A stretch of 64,000 nt of DNA, from positions 42,677-106,676 of the forward strand of contig CACMKZ010000006.1 of NCBI GenBank assembly GCA_902614375.1, written 5' to 3'. The translations under genes were made by a program, and so were the position numbers. A model generated the notes under the pieces. That model ran no database searches, had not been told where the DNA came from, and saw nothing but the letters and a program-made list of their open reading frames with translations. Shown here in pieces: positions 8,113 through 17,055 of the stretch (its first letter is position 1; each line of letters starts with the position of its first letter). This DNA comes from an uncultured Alphaproteobacteria bacterium. GTDB taxonomy: Bacteria > Pseudomonadota > Alphaproteobacteria > HIMB59 > GCA-002718135.

Positions 8113-9111
8113 ATTACTAGAATTCATCCAATATTTAGAACAATTTTGTTAAGGCTTAGTCTTGGTCTCGTTACAGTTTTTGCATTTTCAGTTATAATAT
8201 TTAGTACATTCTCTTTTTTACCGGGAGACTTTGCTACGGAAATATTAGGTCAAAGTGCAACAAAATCTGCAGTAAAAGCTCTAAGAGCAGAATTGGGTTT
8301 AGATAAACCTCCAGTCACAAGATATTTTGATTGGTTAGGAAATGTTTTTCAAGGAGATTTTGGTAGTTCTTTCTCTGGAAGATCTAAAGTTCAAGGGGAT
8401 CAAGGTGATAGGTCCAGAGAAGTTGTTGGTTTAATTGTCCCCAGATTAAAGAATACATTATTTTTAACAGGGGTTGCCGCCATGTTGGCTATTCCTCTAT
8501 CTTTAATCTTAGGTATTTCAGCAGCATTATACAGAAACTCTTATTATGATAGGTCAGCAACTGGAGTTAGCTTAGTAACCGTATCTTCACCAGAATTTTT
8601 TACAGCCTATATTTTTATTCTTTTACTAGCGACACTGTTTCCAGTTTTTCCAACTATTTCTAATGTGGATGAAGCTTCAACTTTGGCTGAAAGATTTTAC
8701 AGGACTGCTCTTCCAGTTTTTACTTTGACATTAATTACTATGGGTCACATGATGAGAATGACAAGGTCAGCGATAATAAATATCTTATCAAGTGAATATA
8801 TTGAAATGGCAAAATTATCGGGAGCTTCTAGATACGAGGTAATTGTTAAACATGCACTTCCAAATGCTTGGGCACCTATTTCTCAAGTAATTGCAATAAA
8901 CTTAGCTTATATGTTGATTGGCTCAGTTGTTGTTGAATATGTTTTTAACTATCAAGGTATTGGTAGGTTGATGGTCGGATCAGTCTATAATCGAGATTTA
9001 CCTGTTGTTCAAGCTTGTGCATTAATTTTTGCATCAACATATGTAATATTAAATTTAATTGCTGACTTGATCGGCATTATTTCTAACCCAAGGTTACTAT
9101 ACCCAAAATGA
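8113..9111 (+). CDS. ABC transporter permease, DppB/OppB type (probable ATT start)
   Basis: An inner-membrane permease of the BPD_transp_1 family with about six membrane segments. The cytoplasmic EAA loop is EYIEMAKLSGASRYEVIVKH followed by ALPNAWAPI. The region from TTG 8146 gives 321 residues, but no ribosome site precedes it closely. A strong AAGGAGGG at 8101-8108 sits four bases before an in-frame ATT at 8113, giving 332 residues starting (M)TRIHPIFRTILLRLSLGL, the normal length and N-terminal shape for DppB. I therefore choose ATT 8113. An upstream in-frame TAA at 8086 bars a longer form. It overlaps the next gene by 4 bases (ATGA). Confidence 0.88.
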   Translation: MTRIHPIFRTILLRLSLGLVTVFAFSVIIFSTFSFLPGDFATEILGQSATKSAVKALRAELGLDKPPVTRYFDWLGNVFQGDFGSSFSGRSKVQGDQGDRSREVVGLIVPRLKNTLFLTGVAAMLAIPLSLILGISAALYRNSYYDRSATGVSLVTVSSPEFFTAYIFILLLATLFPVFPTISNVDEASTLAERFYRTALPVFTLTLITMGHMMRMTRSAIINILSSEYIEMAKLSGASRYEVIVKHALPNAWAPISQVIAINLAYMLIGSVVVEYVFNYQGIGRLMVGSVYNRDLPVVQACALIFASTYVILNLIADLIGIISNPRLLYPK

Positions 9112-10028
9112 GCGAAAATTTATCTTATTCTGCAAAAAGTGAAGTTGCAAATTTAATCAAAAGAAGAACTAGATTAGAAAGATTAAAAATTGCCTTATCA
9201 AAAGCTCCAATCTCAGCTTGGTTTGGTATGATTGTACTATTCATATATTTTTTTGCTGCAATATTTGCTCCCTTAATTGCTCCACATGGAGAAGCAGAAA
9301 TATTCCCAGTAGCTTATGCTCCTTGGGGTGATGGCCATATATTTGGTACTGATCAAATTGGAAGAGATATTTTTTCTCGCATTATCTATGCTGCAAGAAA
9401 TACAATTGGTATTTGTTTATTGGCTACTTTTATTGCTTTAGGAATTGGAACAGTATTTGGAATTATAGCTGCTTTGGATAGAAGGTATTTAGATCAACTA
9501 TTAAGTAGAATAGTAGACACGCTTATGGCTATACCTGTAATGATTTTTACATTTATACTTTTATCAGTTTTTGGACCTACTAATTTTAATTTAATTGTCA
9601 TTTTAGGAATTTTGGAATCAACTAGATTTTTTAGAATATCAAGATCAGTTGCTGTTGGTCAAGTTGTTCTAGAATATGTTGAGGTCGCGAGGCTAAGAGG
9701 TGAAAATTTATCATATATTATTTTCAGAGAAATACTTCCTAATATAGCTTCACCTTTGATTATTGAGTTTGGTTTAAGGTTCATATTTATAATTTTTACA
9801 ATATCTAGTTTAAGTTTTTTAGGAATTGGAATTCAACCCCCTTCAGCAGATTGGGCATCAATGGTGAGGGAAAATGCAATACTTATTCAATATGCACAAT
9901 ATGATATAACAGCAGGTTTAACACCATTAATTCCAGCTGCTGCAATTGCTTTGCTTTGTGTATCAATTAATTTTGTTGTTGATTGGTATCTTTACATTAC
10001 TAGCGGATTAAAAGATGACGTCAAATAA
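9108..10028 (+). CDS. ABC transporter permease, DppC/OppC type
   Basis: The second permease of the dipeptide-type importer, 306 residues. A cytoplasmic N-terminal stretch (OppC_N-like, 1-40) precedes the first membrane segment (AWFGMIVLFIYFFAAIFAPL). The typical HIFGTDQIGRDIFSRIIYAA block follows. The EAA loop is EYVEVARLRGENLSYIIFRE followed by ILPNIASPLI, and the C-terminus has FLGIGIQPPSADWASMVREN, a hallmark of DppC proteins. It overlaps both neighbours (4 bases upstream, 14 bases downstream), so the three transporter genes are one translation-coupled unit. Confidence 0.94.
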   Translation: MSENLSYSAKSEVANLIKRRTRLERLKIALSKAPISAWFGMIVLFIYFFAAIFAPLIAPHGEAEIFPVAYAPWGDGHIFGTDQIGRDIFSRIIYAARNTIGICLLATFIALGIGTVFGIIAALDRRYLDQLLSRIVDTLMAIPVMIFTFILLSVFGPTNFNLIVILGILESTRFFRISRSVAVGQVVLEYVEVARLRGENLSYIIFREILPNIASPLIIEFGLRFIFIIFTISSLSFLGIGIQPPSADWASMVRENAILIQYAQYDITAGLTPLIPAAAIALLCVSINFVVDWYLYITSGLKDDVK

Positions 10029-11628
10029 ATCAAAAGAACTTCTACTTGAAATGAAAAATATCCATATTGATGGATTTTCAGATGAGAGATGGCATAAAAT
10101 TTTAAAAGGTGTAGATTTGACTTTACACAGAGGAGAAATACTAGGATTAATAGGAGAGAGTGGTGCCGGAAAATCTACTATGGGTAAAGCTGCAATGGGC
10201 TATACCCAACCTGGTTGTAAGATTATAAAGGGAGAAATTAATTTTAACGGCATAGACCTCGCTAAACTAACTGAATTTGAAAAGAGAAAGATTTGGGGAA
10301 CTAAAATATCTTATGTTGCTCAATCAGCAGCAGCATCTTTTAATCCTGCTCATAGATTAATGGATCAAACAATAAGTGCCGCTAATAGATTAAAGATAAA
10401 TCCCACGGATGTATTAAAAAAAGATGCTGTACAACTTTATGAATCACTACAGCTTCCAGATGCGGAAAATATAGGAGATAGATACCCGCACCAAGTATCA
10501 GGAGGCCAACTTCAAAGAATAATGACTGCTATGGCTATGTCACCAAGACCAGAGTTAATAATATTTGATGAACCAACTACTGCCTTAGATGTAACTACTC
10601 AAGTAGAAGTATTATCTGCTATGAGATCTATAGTAGACAAATTTAATACAGCAGCAATTTATATTACTCATGATTTAGCCGTAGTTGCTCAAATGGCTGA
10701 TAGAATAAAAGTTTTGCGATACGGTGAAGAAGTTGAAGAAGCTGAAACAAGAGATATGCTATCAAACCCAAAAGAAGAATACACTAAATCTCTATGGTCA
10801 GTAAGATCACTGATCAAGCCTGAAGAAACAAATGAAGATTATATGTTGTCCATTAAAAATATTGATGCAGCATATGGCTCATCTAAGGTCTTACACAATG
10901 TTTCTATAGATATTCCTAAAGGTAAAACAGTAGCTATAGTTGGCGAAAGTGGATCAGGAAAATCAACAACAGCAAGAGTAATTACAGGCTTACTTCCTCA
11001 ATTAAAAGGAGAAATAATTTTTGATGGAAAAAAATTGTCTCCAAAACTTGAACAAAGGTCAAAAGAAGAATTAAGAAGAATTCAAATAATTTTTCAAATG
11101 CCTGATACTGCAATGAACCCCCGTCAAACTGTTGATGAAATAATAGGAAGGCCAATAGAATTTTATCAAGGTATAAAAGGGAAAGAAAGAGAAGCAAAAG
11201 TTATTGAATTATTAAAAATGATTGAACTAGATGAAACTTTTTTAGATAGATTACCATCCGAATTATCTGGAGGTCAAAAACAGAGAATATGCATTGCAAG
11301 AGCTTTAGCGGCTAACCCAGATTTAATTATTTGTGATGAAGTAACATCAGCGCTAGATCAAATTGTTCAAGAAGGAATATTAAAATTACTCCAAAAATTA
11401 CAAAAAGATCTTGGTGTTACTTATATTTTTATAACACATGATATAGCAACGGTTAAAGCAATCTCAGATGAAATAGTTGTTATGTATCAAGGTGAGGTAG
11501 TGGAACAGGGTTTGAAAAGTAAAATTTTGAATCCACCATATCCTGATTATACAGAACTTTTATTGTCTTCAGTCCCAGAAATGGATCCTGATTGGCTAAC
11601 CAATCTTCTGAATAAAAGATCTTCCTAG
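10015..11628 (+). CDS. ABC transporter ATP-binding protein, fused DppD-DppF type
   Basis: A single 537-residue protein with two nucleotide-binding domains, equivalent to DppD plus DppF and to the fused GsiA/YejF type. NBD1: Walker A GESGAGKST (47-55), signature VSGGQLQR (about 160), Walker B IIFDEPTTALD. NBD2: Walker A GESGSGKST (about 310), signature LSGGQKQR (about 417), Walker B IICDEVTSALD and switch ITHD. Both halves keep the catalytic glutamate. The protein would energise the two upstream permeases. Its start overlaps the DppC-like gene. The next gene begins 18 bases downstream, so the transcript probably continues. Confidence 0.94.
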   Translation: MTSNKSKELLLEMKNIHIDGFSDERWHKILKGVDLTLHRGEILGLIGESGAGKSTMGKAAMGYTQPGCKIIKGEINFNGIDLAKLTEFEKRKIWGTKISYVAQSAAASFNPAHRLMDQTISAANRLKINPTDVLKKDAVQLYESLQLPDAENIGDRYPHQVSGGQLQRIMTAMAMSPRPELIIFDEPTTALDVTTQVEVLSAMRSIVDKFNTAAIYITHDLAVVAQMADRIKVLRYGEEVEEAETRDMLSNPKEEYTKSLWSVRSLIKPEETNEDYMLSIKNIDAAYGSSKVLHNVSIDIPKGKTVAIVGESGSGKSTTARVITGLLPQLKGEIIFDGKKLSPKLEQRSKEELRRIQIIFQMPDTAMNPRQTVDEIIGRPIEFYQGIKGKEREAKVIELLKMIELDETFLDRLPSELSGGQKQRICIARALAANPDLIICDEVTSALDQIVQEGILKLLQKLQKDLGVTYIFITHDIATVKAISDEIVVMYQGEVVEQGLKSKILNPPYPDYTELLLSSVPEMDPDWLTNLLNKRSS

Positions 11629-11646
11629 TAATCTATATTTTAAATA

Positions 11647-11913
11647 ATGAATATATTTAAATTTTTACTTAATATTTTTTCTAGCAAAGAAAATAGAATA
11701 GATAATCTAGAAGCAAAAAATATAATGATAATTGAGAACAGTTTTAATAAAGATAATTTAACATTAGGTTCTATTTACAAAGTAAACCAAAATATAAAAC
11801 TAAAAAATTTTAAAAATAAAATTCTTGAAGACAACTTAACAATAGTAGTTACTGACAATAAAGGTAAAACTATTGGATATATTTCTAAAAAAGAGATAGA
11901 TAATATTCAATAA
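11647..11913 (+). CDS. Uncharacterised 88-residue protein
   Basis: I do not recognise this protein. It has 88 residues, is rich in Asn, Lys and Ile, and has no signal peptide beyond a short hydrophobic start (MNIFKFLLNIFSS). The C-terminal half reads as alternating strands and turns (LTIVVTDNKGKTIGYISKKE), reminiscent of small beta-barrel or HIRAN-like domains, but this is only a resemblance. Its stop is directly followed by the ATG of the SDR gene (0-base gap) and it starts 18 bases after the ATPase gene. This tight placement argues it is a real, co-translated gene rather than chance. Confidence 0.6.
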   Translation: MNIFKFLLNIFSSKENRIDNLEAKNIMIIENSFNKDNLTLGSIYKVNQNIKLKNFKNKILEDNLTIVVTDNKGKTIGYISKKEIDNIQ

Positions 11914-12696
11914 ATGAAAATTAACCTTAGTAAAAAAAATTATATTATTTCTGCTGGTGCAGATGGCTTAGGTTTTGCTATAGCAAATAAAATAATCAGT
12001 TCTGGTGGAAAAGTATATTTATCTGATATAAATAAATCAAAAATTGATAAAATAAATTTAAACAAAAAATATCGTAATAAAATATTTGCTAAACACTTAG
12101 ACTGCACAAATCCAAAAGACATTAAAGAATATTTTAAGTCTCTATCTAACTTAAAAAAAATAGATGGATTAATAAATAATATAGGCATTGCAGGACCTAC
12201 AAAGTATCTTCAAGATATTTCAATAGATGAATGGGATAACACGATTAAAACCAATTTAAGTTCACATTTTTATTTCACAAAATTTGCTATTCCATTTTTA
12301 AAAAATGCTAAAAAAGGATCTATTATTAATTTATCTTCAACTGCAGGATTATATGGTTTTGCTCAACGTTCACCATATGCATCAAGTAAATGGGCAGTAA
12401 TTGGATTAACTAAAACATTAGCAGTTGAATTAGGAAAATTTAAAATACGTGTGAATGCAATTTGTCCTGGTTCTGTTAATGGCGATAGAATGGATAGGGT
12501 AATAAATGCAAAAGCTAAATTAATAAATTCTTCAAATAAAAAAGTAAGAAAAGAATTAGAGTCAATGGTTTCATTAAACACATTTGTAGAAAAAGAAGAT
12601 ATTGCATCAATGGCATTATTTTTATTGAGCGATGCTTCAGAAAATGTATCTGGTCAAATCATGACTGTTGATGGAAACACTGAAAGAATGAATTAG
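11914..12696 (+). CDS. short-chain dehydrogenase/reductase (SDR)
   Basis: A 260-residue classical SDR, NAD(P)-dependent, cytoplasmic. The cofactor loop is SAGADGLG (13-20), a variant of the usual TGxxxGIG with Ser-Ala in place of Thr-Gly and Asp before the second Gly. The NNIG motif (about 89), the catalytic Ser in LSSTAGLYG and YASSK (Tyr155, Lys159) are intact. The end SGQIMTVDGN is typical. Asp38 at the end of strand two (YLSDIN) suggests NAD preference. Its stop TAG overlaps the GTG start of the GMC oxidoreductase, so the two oxidoreductases probably act on the same substrate chain, fed by the adjacent ABC importer. Confidence 0.92.
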   Translation: MKINLSKKNYIISAGADGLGFAIANKIISSGGKVYLSDINKSKIDKINLNKKYRNKIFAKHLDCTNPKDIKEYFKSLSNLKKIDGLINNIGIAGPTKYLQDISIDEWDNTIKTNLSSHFYFTKFAIPFLKNAKKGSIINLSSTAGLYGFAQRSPYASSKWAVIGLTKTLAVELGKFKIRVNAICPGSVNGDRMDRVINAKAKLINSSNKKVRKELESMVSLNTFVEKEDIASMALFLLSDASENVSGQIMTVDGNTERMN

Positions 12697-14297
12697 TGGA
12701 TAAAAACGCTGACTACATCATTGTTGGAGCAGGGTCAGCAGGTTGTGTTTTAGCTAACAGATTGTCTTCACAATCAAAGAATTCTGTAATTTTATTAGAA
12801 GCTGGCCCATCCAGTAAAACCTGGAAAGTTGATATGCCAAGTGCACTTCTATATGCAATGCATGATCCAAAATATAATTGGAAATATTATACTGAACCTG
12901 AGCCGTTTCTAAATAATAGATCTTTATATTGTCCAAGAGGTAAAATGATCGGGGGATGCTCTTCGCATAACGGAATGGTTTTCGCTAGAGGTCATAAAGA
13001 GGATTTTGATAGATGGTCTTCAAGTGGTTTAACTAATTGGTCATATGAAAAAGTTTTACCTTTTTTTAAAAAATTAGAAACTTGGTCTCATGATAGTAAT
13101 GTAAGAGGTAAAGAGGGGCCATTAAAAGTAAATAAATCAAACATAGATAAAAAATATCCTCTATTTAAAAAAGTTTTAGAAGCTGCACAAGAAGCTGGAT
13201 ATAAAATATTTAATGACTCTAATAGTATTGATAAGGAAGGTTTTGGAACTTTTGATGTAACAATAAACAATGGCGTTAGGCAAAGTGTTGCTAAGGCATA
13301 TTTAGAGCCAATCCAAAATAGAAAAAATCTAAGAATAATAAATAATATTGATGTTAAAAAAATTCTTTTTAAAAATAAAACTGCAATTGGTGTTGAAACG
13401 ATTAAAAAAAATATAACCAATAATTATTTAGCCAATAAAGAAGTTATACTTTGTGCTGGTTCAATTAATTCACCTAAAATTCTTCAATTATCCGGAATAG
13501 GTAATGAAACGTATCTTAAAAGCTTGGGAATAGAAGTTATTAATAATTTAGTTGGGGTGGGAGAAAATTTACAAGATCATTTAGAGATGTACATTCAGTA
13601 TAAATCTAAAAAAAATGAAACATTACATACTCTAGCAACGAATTATCTTTATCAAGCTATTGAGGGATCAAAATGGTTTTTATTTAAAAAAGGTAGATTA
13701 GCAAACTCACATTTAGAATTAGGAGGGTTTGTTAAATCTGACAAATCATATAGTCATCCAAACTTACAATTTCATTTTTTTCCGTACTTAGTTATTAATC
13801 ATGGTTTAGAAAATCCTAAGTTTGAAGCTTTTCAATTTCATGTATGTCCAAATAGACCAAAAAGCAGAGGTTTTATTAAAATTAAAACAAATAACTATAA
13901 AGATGATCCTAAAATTCAATTTAATTACCTTAAGCATGAGGATGATTTAAAACAAATGAGAGAAGGTGTAAGAATTGCCAGAAAAATTTTGTCTCAAAAA
14001 CCACTTAAAGAGTATCTCGGTAAAGAAATTAGGCCTGGGAAAAATGTATCTAATCAAAATGAATTAGATGAAGTTATTAAAAATACATCTGAATCTGCGT
14101 ATCATCCGTCATGCACTAATAAAATGGGTGAGGACAAAACTTCAGTTGTAGACCAAGACCTAAGGGTTCATGGAATTCAAAATTTAAGAGTTATTGATGC
14201 TTCTGTAATGCCAGATATTGTTAGTGCTAATTTAAATGCAACAACTATTATGATTGCTGAAAAAGCTTACGACCAAATAAATAGTACCGTTAGTTAG
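12696..14297 (+). CDS. GMC-family FAD oxidoreductase (choline dehydrogenase-like)
   Basis: A 533-residue flavoprotein alcohol dehydrogenase. It opens with the FAD Rossmann motif IIVGAGSAGCVLANRLS, followed by LLEAGP. The first GMC signature is seen around RGKMIGGCSSHNGMVFARG (about 86-104) and the second in LCAGSINSPKILQLSGIG. Active-site histidine is in SAYHPSCTNKMG (about 468), and the C-terminal VIDASVMPDIVSANLNATT is the family's end motif. It resembles choline dehydrogenase BetA but sits in a transporter-SDR cassette without betB or betI, so the alcohol it oxidises is unknown. The start is GTG 12696, overlapping the SDR stop as TAGTG. Confidence 0.9.
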   Translation: MDKNADYIIVGAGSAGCVLANRLSSQSKNSVILLEAGPSSKTWKVDMPSALLYAMHDPKYNWKYYTEPEPFLNNRSLYCPRGKMIGGCSSHNGMVFARGHKEDFDRWSSSGLTNWSYEKVLPFFKKLETWSHDSNVRGKEGPLKVNKSNIDKKYPLFKKVLEAAQEAGYKIFNDSNSIDKEGFGTFDVTINNGVRQSVAKAYLEPIQNRKNLRIINNIDVKKILFKNKTAIGVETIKKNITNNYLANKEVILCAGSINSPKILQLSGIGNETYLKSLGIEVINNLVGVGENLQDHLEMYIQYKSKKNETLHTLATNYLYQAIEGSKWFLFKKGRLANSHLELGGFVKSDKSYSHPNLQFHFFPYLVINHGLENPKFEAFQFHVCPNRPKSRGFIKIKTNNYKDDPKIQFNYLKHEDDLKQMREGVRIARKILSQKPLKEYLGKEIRPGKNVSNQNELDEVIKNTSESAYHPSCTNKMGEDKTSVVDQDLRVHGIQNLRVIDASVMPDIVSANLNATTIMIAEKAYDQINSTVS

Positions 14298-14317
14298 AGA
14301 GAAAAAATCTAATTTAA

Positions 14318-14497
14318 TTAGATCGTTTTTCTTCTAAGAGTCCAACCGTATCTTTCGCTGTAGTATGCTTCGATACCATCAGCAAGATTAAGGTCATAAT
14401 TTGAGTCTAAAGATCCTTCAATAACCTTATTCTCAATAGAACTCTGCTCTAGGCTGTCTTTTTGGCTATTAATATTTTCTGTTAATTTACTATTCAT
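14318..14497 (-). CDS. Small uncharacterised protein, 59 residues
   Basis: In the 308-base gap between the GMC oxidoreductase and the regulator, a leftward frame runs from ATG 14497 to TAA 14318. It reads MNSKLTENINSQKDSLEQSS at the start, then an acidic middle (IEGSL...NYDLNLADG) and ends GIEAYYSERYGWTLRRKTI. The polar N-terminus and the conserved-looking Tyr/Trp/Arg tail look like a real small protein rather than noise, and codon use is balanced compared with the AT-rich flanks. There is no strong ribosome site, no membrane segment and no recognised domain. The rest of the gap (14498-14605) is AT-rich and would hold the regulator's promoter. Confidence 0.5.
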   Translation of the reverse strand: MNSKLTENINSQKDSLEQSSIENKVIEGSLDSNYDLNLADGIEAYYSERYGWTLRRKTI

Positions 14498-14605
14498 ATT
14501 TACAGATTTTACAAATACATAAAAAAATAAAAAAAAACTAGAGTTTTTCTTATTTTTAATGTAAAGAAAATTACTTCGAATTTATTATTTTTGTAAATTT
14601 TGTAA

Positions 14606-16045
14606 ATGAATATTGAATCTGACATAAATTTTGGCCCAAGGTTAAAAAAACAAAGGATAAGCAAGGGTTTTTCACAAGCTGAATTATCAAAAACTATTGG
14701 TATATCTCCTAGTTATTTAAATTTAATTGAAAGTGGAAAAAGAAAAATACCACTTTCCTTACTAATTAAAGCAGCTGATAAATTAGATTTATCAATTAAA
14801 GACTTCTCAACAGAATCTAGTAAACGACTACTTTCAGACGTAATGGATGTTTTAAGCAATGAGATTTTTGATGATTTAAAGATAACCAATCATGACACAA
14901 GTGACTTTATTGGTTCAAATCCTAACATAGCTAAAGCATTACTGACAATAAATGATTCTTTTAAAAGTTTTAAAGAAGATATGCAAAATCGACTTGAAAC
15001 GATGGATGTCAATGCAAATCAAATTGAAAAACCAACAAGATTACCTGTAGAAATCGTTTCAGATATTCTTCAAGAAAATAAAAATTACTTTCATGATTTA
15101 GAAGTAAGTTCTGAAAATCTAAGAAAAGAAATAGGTCTTGAAACTGGACCTAACATTGGTTCTGGATCTAAATTATCACTTTATCTTAAAGAAAAACATG
15201 GAATTGAAGTTAAAATAGTAACCATAAACGAAGATGAAAAAATAGTTAAAAGATTTGATGAAAAATCCAAGATTTTTTATCTTTCTGAAATGTTAACTTA
15301 CACATCAAGAAACTTTCATTTAGCATCACAAGTTGCTTATTTAGAGGCTAATGATGTTATCAATAAAGTTATTAAAGATAATAACGTCGAATCAGAAGAA
15401 GTAGAACCTTTGCTTAAACTATCTTTACTAAATTATTATGCTGCTGCTTTTATGATGCCTTATAACGATTTTTTAAAGAGTGCTAAATTACATAAATATG
15501 ATGTAGAAATTTTGATGCATCATTATGCTTGTAGTTTTGAACAAGTTACACATAGATTAACAAATCTTCAAAGACCTGGAAACGAAGGAGTGCCATTTCA
15601 TTTTTTAAAAACAGATATTGCTGGAAATGTGTCAAAGCGATTTTCTTTATCTGGTATTCACATACCAAGACATGGAGGTTCTTGTCCTAGATGGAATGTG
15701 TATACTGCTTTTTTAAATCCTGGAAAAATTCATCCTCAAATATCTAAAATGCCTGATGGACGAGTATATTTTTGTATAGCAAGAGCTTTTGAGAAAGGAA
15801 TTGAAAAACATGGAATGCCTAAAAGTTTTGTTTCGATTGGTTTAGGTTGTGATATGAAATACGCTAAAGATCTAATTTATTCTGAAGGAATTGATCTTAA
15901 TAATAAAAAATTACAAATGCCAATTGGAGTTTCGTGTAGGATATGCCCTAGAGTGGAATGTCAGCAAAGAGCTTTTCCTCCAATTGATAAAGAACTTAAA
16001 TTAGATATAAAATATCGAGGGACGTCTCCCTACGTTACAATTTAG
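14606..16045 (+). CDS. XRE-family transcriptional regulator, ScfR/RamB/PrpR-like (HTH + degenerate IrrE domain + C-terminal Cys-rich domain)
   Basis: A 479-residue regulator. Residues 10-65 form an XRE helix-turn-helix (LKKQRISKGFSQAELSKTIG, then ISPSYLNLIESGKRK). The middle (about 190-310) aligns with the ImmA/IrrE-like domain but lacks HExxH (RNFHLASQVAYLEAND instead), so it is not a protease. The C-terminal part (about 320-479) is the DUF2083-type sensor with cysteines in GGSCPRWNVY, YFCIARAF, LGCDMKYA and SCRICPRVECQQRAFPP. Related proteins (RamB, PrpR, ScfR) control short-chain acyl-CoA and acetate/propionate genes, and PrpR binds an Fe-S cluster. It is convergent with the MDR gene and next to the carnitine-type genes, whose products are acetyl units, so a role there is plausible inference. 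Confidence 0.88.
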   Translation: MNIESDINFGPRLKKQRISKGFSQAELSKTIGISPSYLNLIESGKRKIPLSLLIKAADKLDLSIKDFSTESSKRLLSDVMDVLSNEIFDDLKITNHDTSDFIGSNPNIAKALLTINDSFKSFKEDMQNRLETMDVNANQIEKPTRLPVEIVSDILQENKNYFHDLEVSSENLRKEIGLETGPNIGSGSKLSLYLKEKHGIEVKIVTINEDEKIVKRFDEKSKIFYLSEMLTYTSRNFHLASQVAYLEANDVINKVIKDNNVESEEVEPLLKLSLLNYYAAAFMMPYNDFLKSAKLHKYDVEILMHHYACSFEQVTHRLTNLQRPGNEGVPFHFLKTDIAGNVSKRFSLSGIHIPRHGGSCPRWNVYTAFLNPGKIHPQISKMPDGRVYFCIARAFEKGIEKHGMPKSFVSIGLGCDMKYAKDLIYSEGIDLNNKKLQMPIGVSCRICPRVECQQRAFPPIDKELKLDIKYRGTSPYVTI

Positions 16046-17053
16046 TTAAATTTTAACTAACATTTTGCCTAAATTTTTACCATTAAGTAAATCTATAAAT
16101 GCTTTAGGAGCATTTTCTATATTTTCATAAATTGTTTCTTTAAATTTTATTTTTCCTTCTGAAATCCAATTTCGCATATCAGTTTCAAAAGGCTCATTAT
16201 CATTTTCATGATCAAAAATTAAAAAACCTTTTATTGTTAATCTTTTTACTAATACGTGAGCCATATTTTTTAGTCCAGCAGGAGTAGAAGTTGAATTCAT
16301 CTGAGATATTCTTCCACAAATAATAATTCTTCCAAAATTTTTCATTCGAAAAATTGCAGACTCTAAAAAATCACCCCCAACATTATCAAAATATAAGTCA
16401 AATCCTTCAGGACAAATTTCTTTTAAGTGAAGAACAAGGTTATCAATTTTTTTATAATTAAATGCCACATCAACATTTAATTCATTTTTTAACCAATCAA
16501 CTTTTTCATCTGATCCTGTACTAGCATAAACTTTACATCCTAAATTTTTTGCAATTTGACAAACTGTTGATCCAACACTTCCACCTGCTGAAGATACAAG
16601 AATACTTTGCCCCTTTTGTATATTTCCATGATTAAAAAGACCAATATATGCTGTTTGACCTGTCATTCCTAAAGGTCCTAGATAAGTTTGCAATGGAAGA
16701 TTGAAATTTTTTATTTTTTTTAAATCACCGCCTTTGCAAATGAAGTTATCTCTCATTCCAAAATTACTGAAAACAACATCTCCTTCTTTAAATTGTGAAT
16801 CTTTTGATTTTTGTACTGACCCAATTGCATAACCTTCCATTTCCTCGCCTAGTAAAAAGGGTGGTTTATAATTTTTACGTTCTGTCATTCTTGCTCTCAT
16901 ATATGGATCAACAGATATCCATGAATTAAGAACATGAATATTATTTGTTTCATCTAATTCTAAAGTTTTAGATTTAATTTCAAAATCCTCTTCTTTGGGT
17001 AAGCCAGTTGGTATATAATTTTTTAAAGCTACATATTTTGAGATTATTGTCAT
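16046..17053 (-). CDS. NADP-dependent MDR oxidoreductase (CurA / leukotriene B4 dehydrogenase-like)
   Basis: A 335-residue medium-chain reductase of the zinc-free CurA/PTGR group, which reduces 2-alkenals, enones or quinones with NADPH. The N-terminal catalytic domain has VDPYMRARMTERKNYKPPF and LLGEEMEGYAIG; the cofactor domain has GMTGQTAYIGL, VSSAGGSVGSTVCQIAK and YASTGSDEKVDWLK; DLYFDNVGGDFLE and GRIIICGRISQMN follow. No structural-zinc cysteine cluster is present. It is the last gene of the leftward carnitine-type run, 2 bases past the interrupted dehydrogenase. Its substrate here is unknown; quinone reductase or acryloyl-type reductase are options. Confidence 0.88.
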   Translation of the reverse strand: MTIISKYVALKNYIPTGLPKEEDFEIKSKTLELDETNNIHVLNSWISVDPYMRARMTERKNYKPPFLLGEEMEGYAIGSVQKSKDSQFKEGDVVFSNFGMRDNFICKGGDLKKIKNFNLPLQTYLGPLGMTGQTAYIGLFNHGNIQKGQSILVSSAGGSVGSTVCQIAKNLGCKVYASTGSDEKVDWLKNELNVDVAFNYKKIDNLVLHLKEICPEGFDLYFDNVGGDFLESAIFRMKNFGRIIICGRISQMNSTSTPAGLKNMAHVLVKRLTIKGFLIFDHENDNEPFETDMRNWISEGKIKFKETIYENIENAPKAFIDLLNGKNLGKMLVKI

Positions 17054-17055
17054 AA

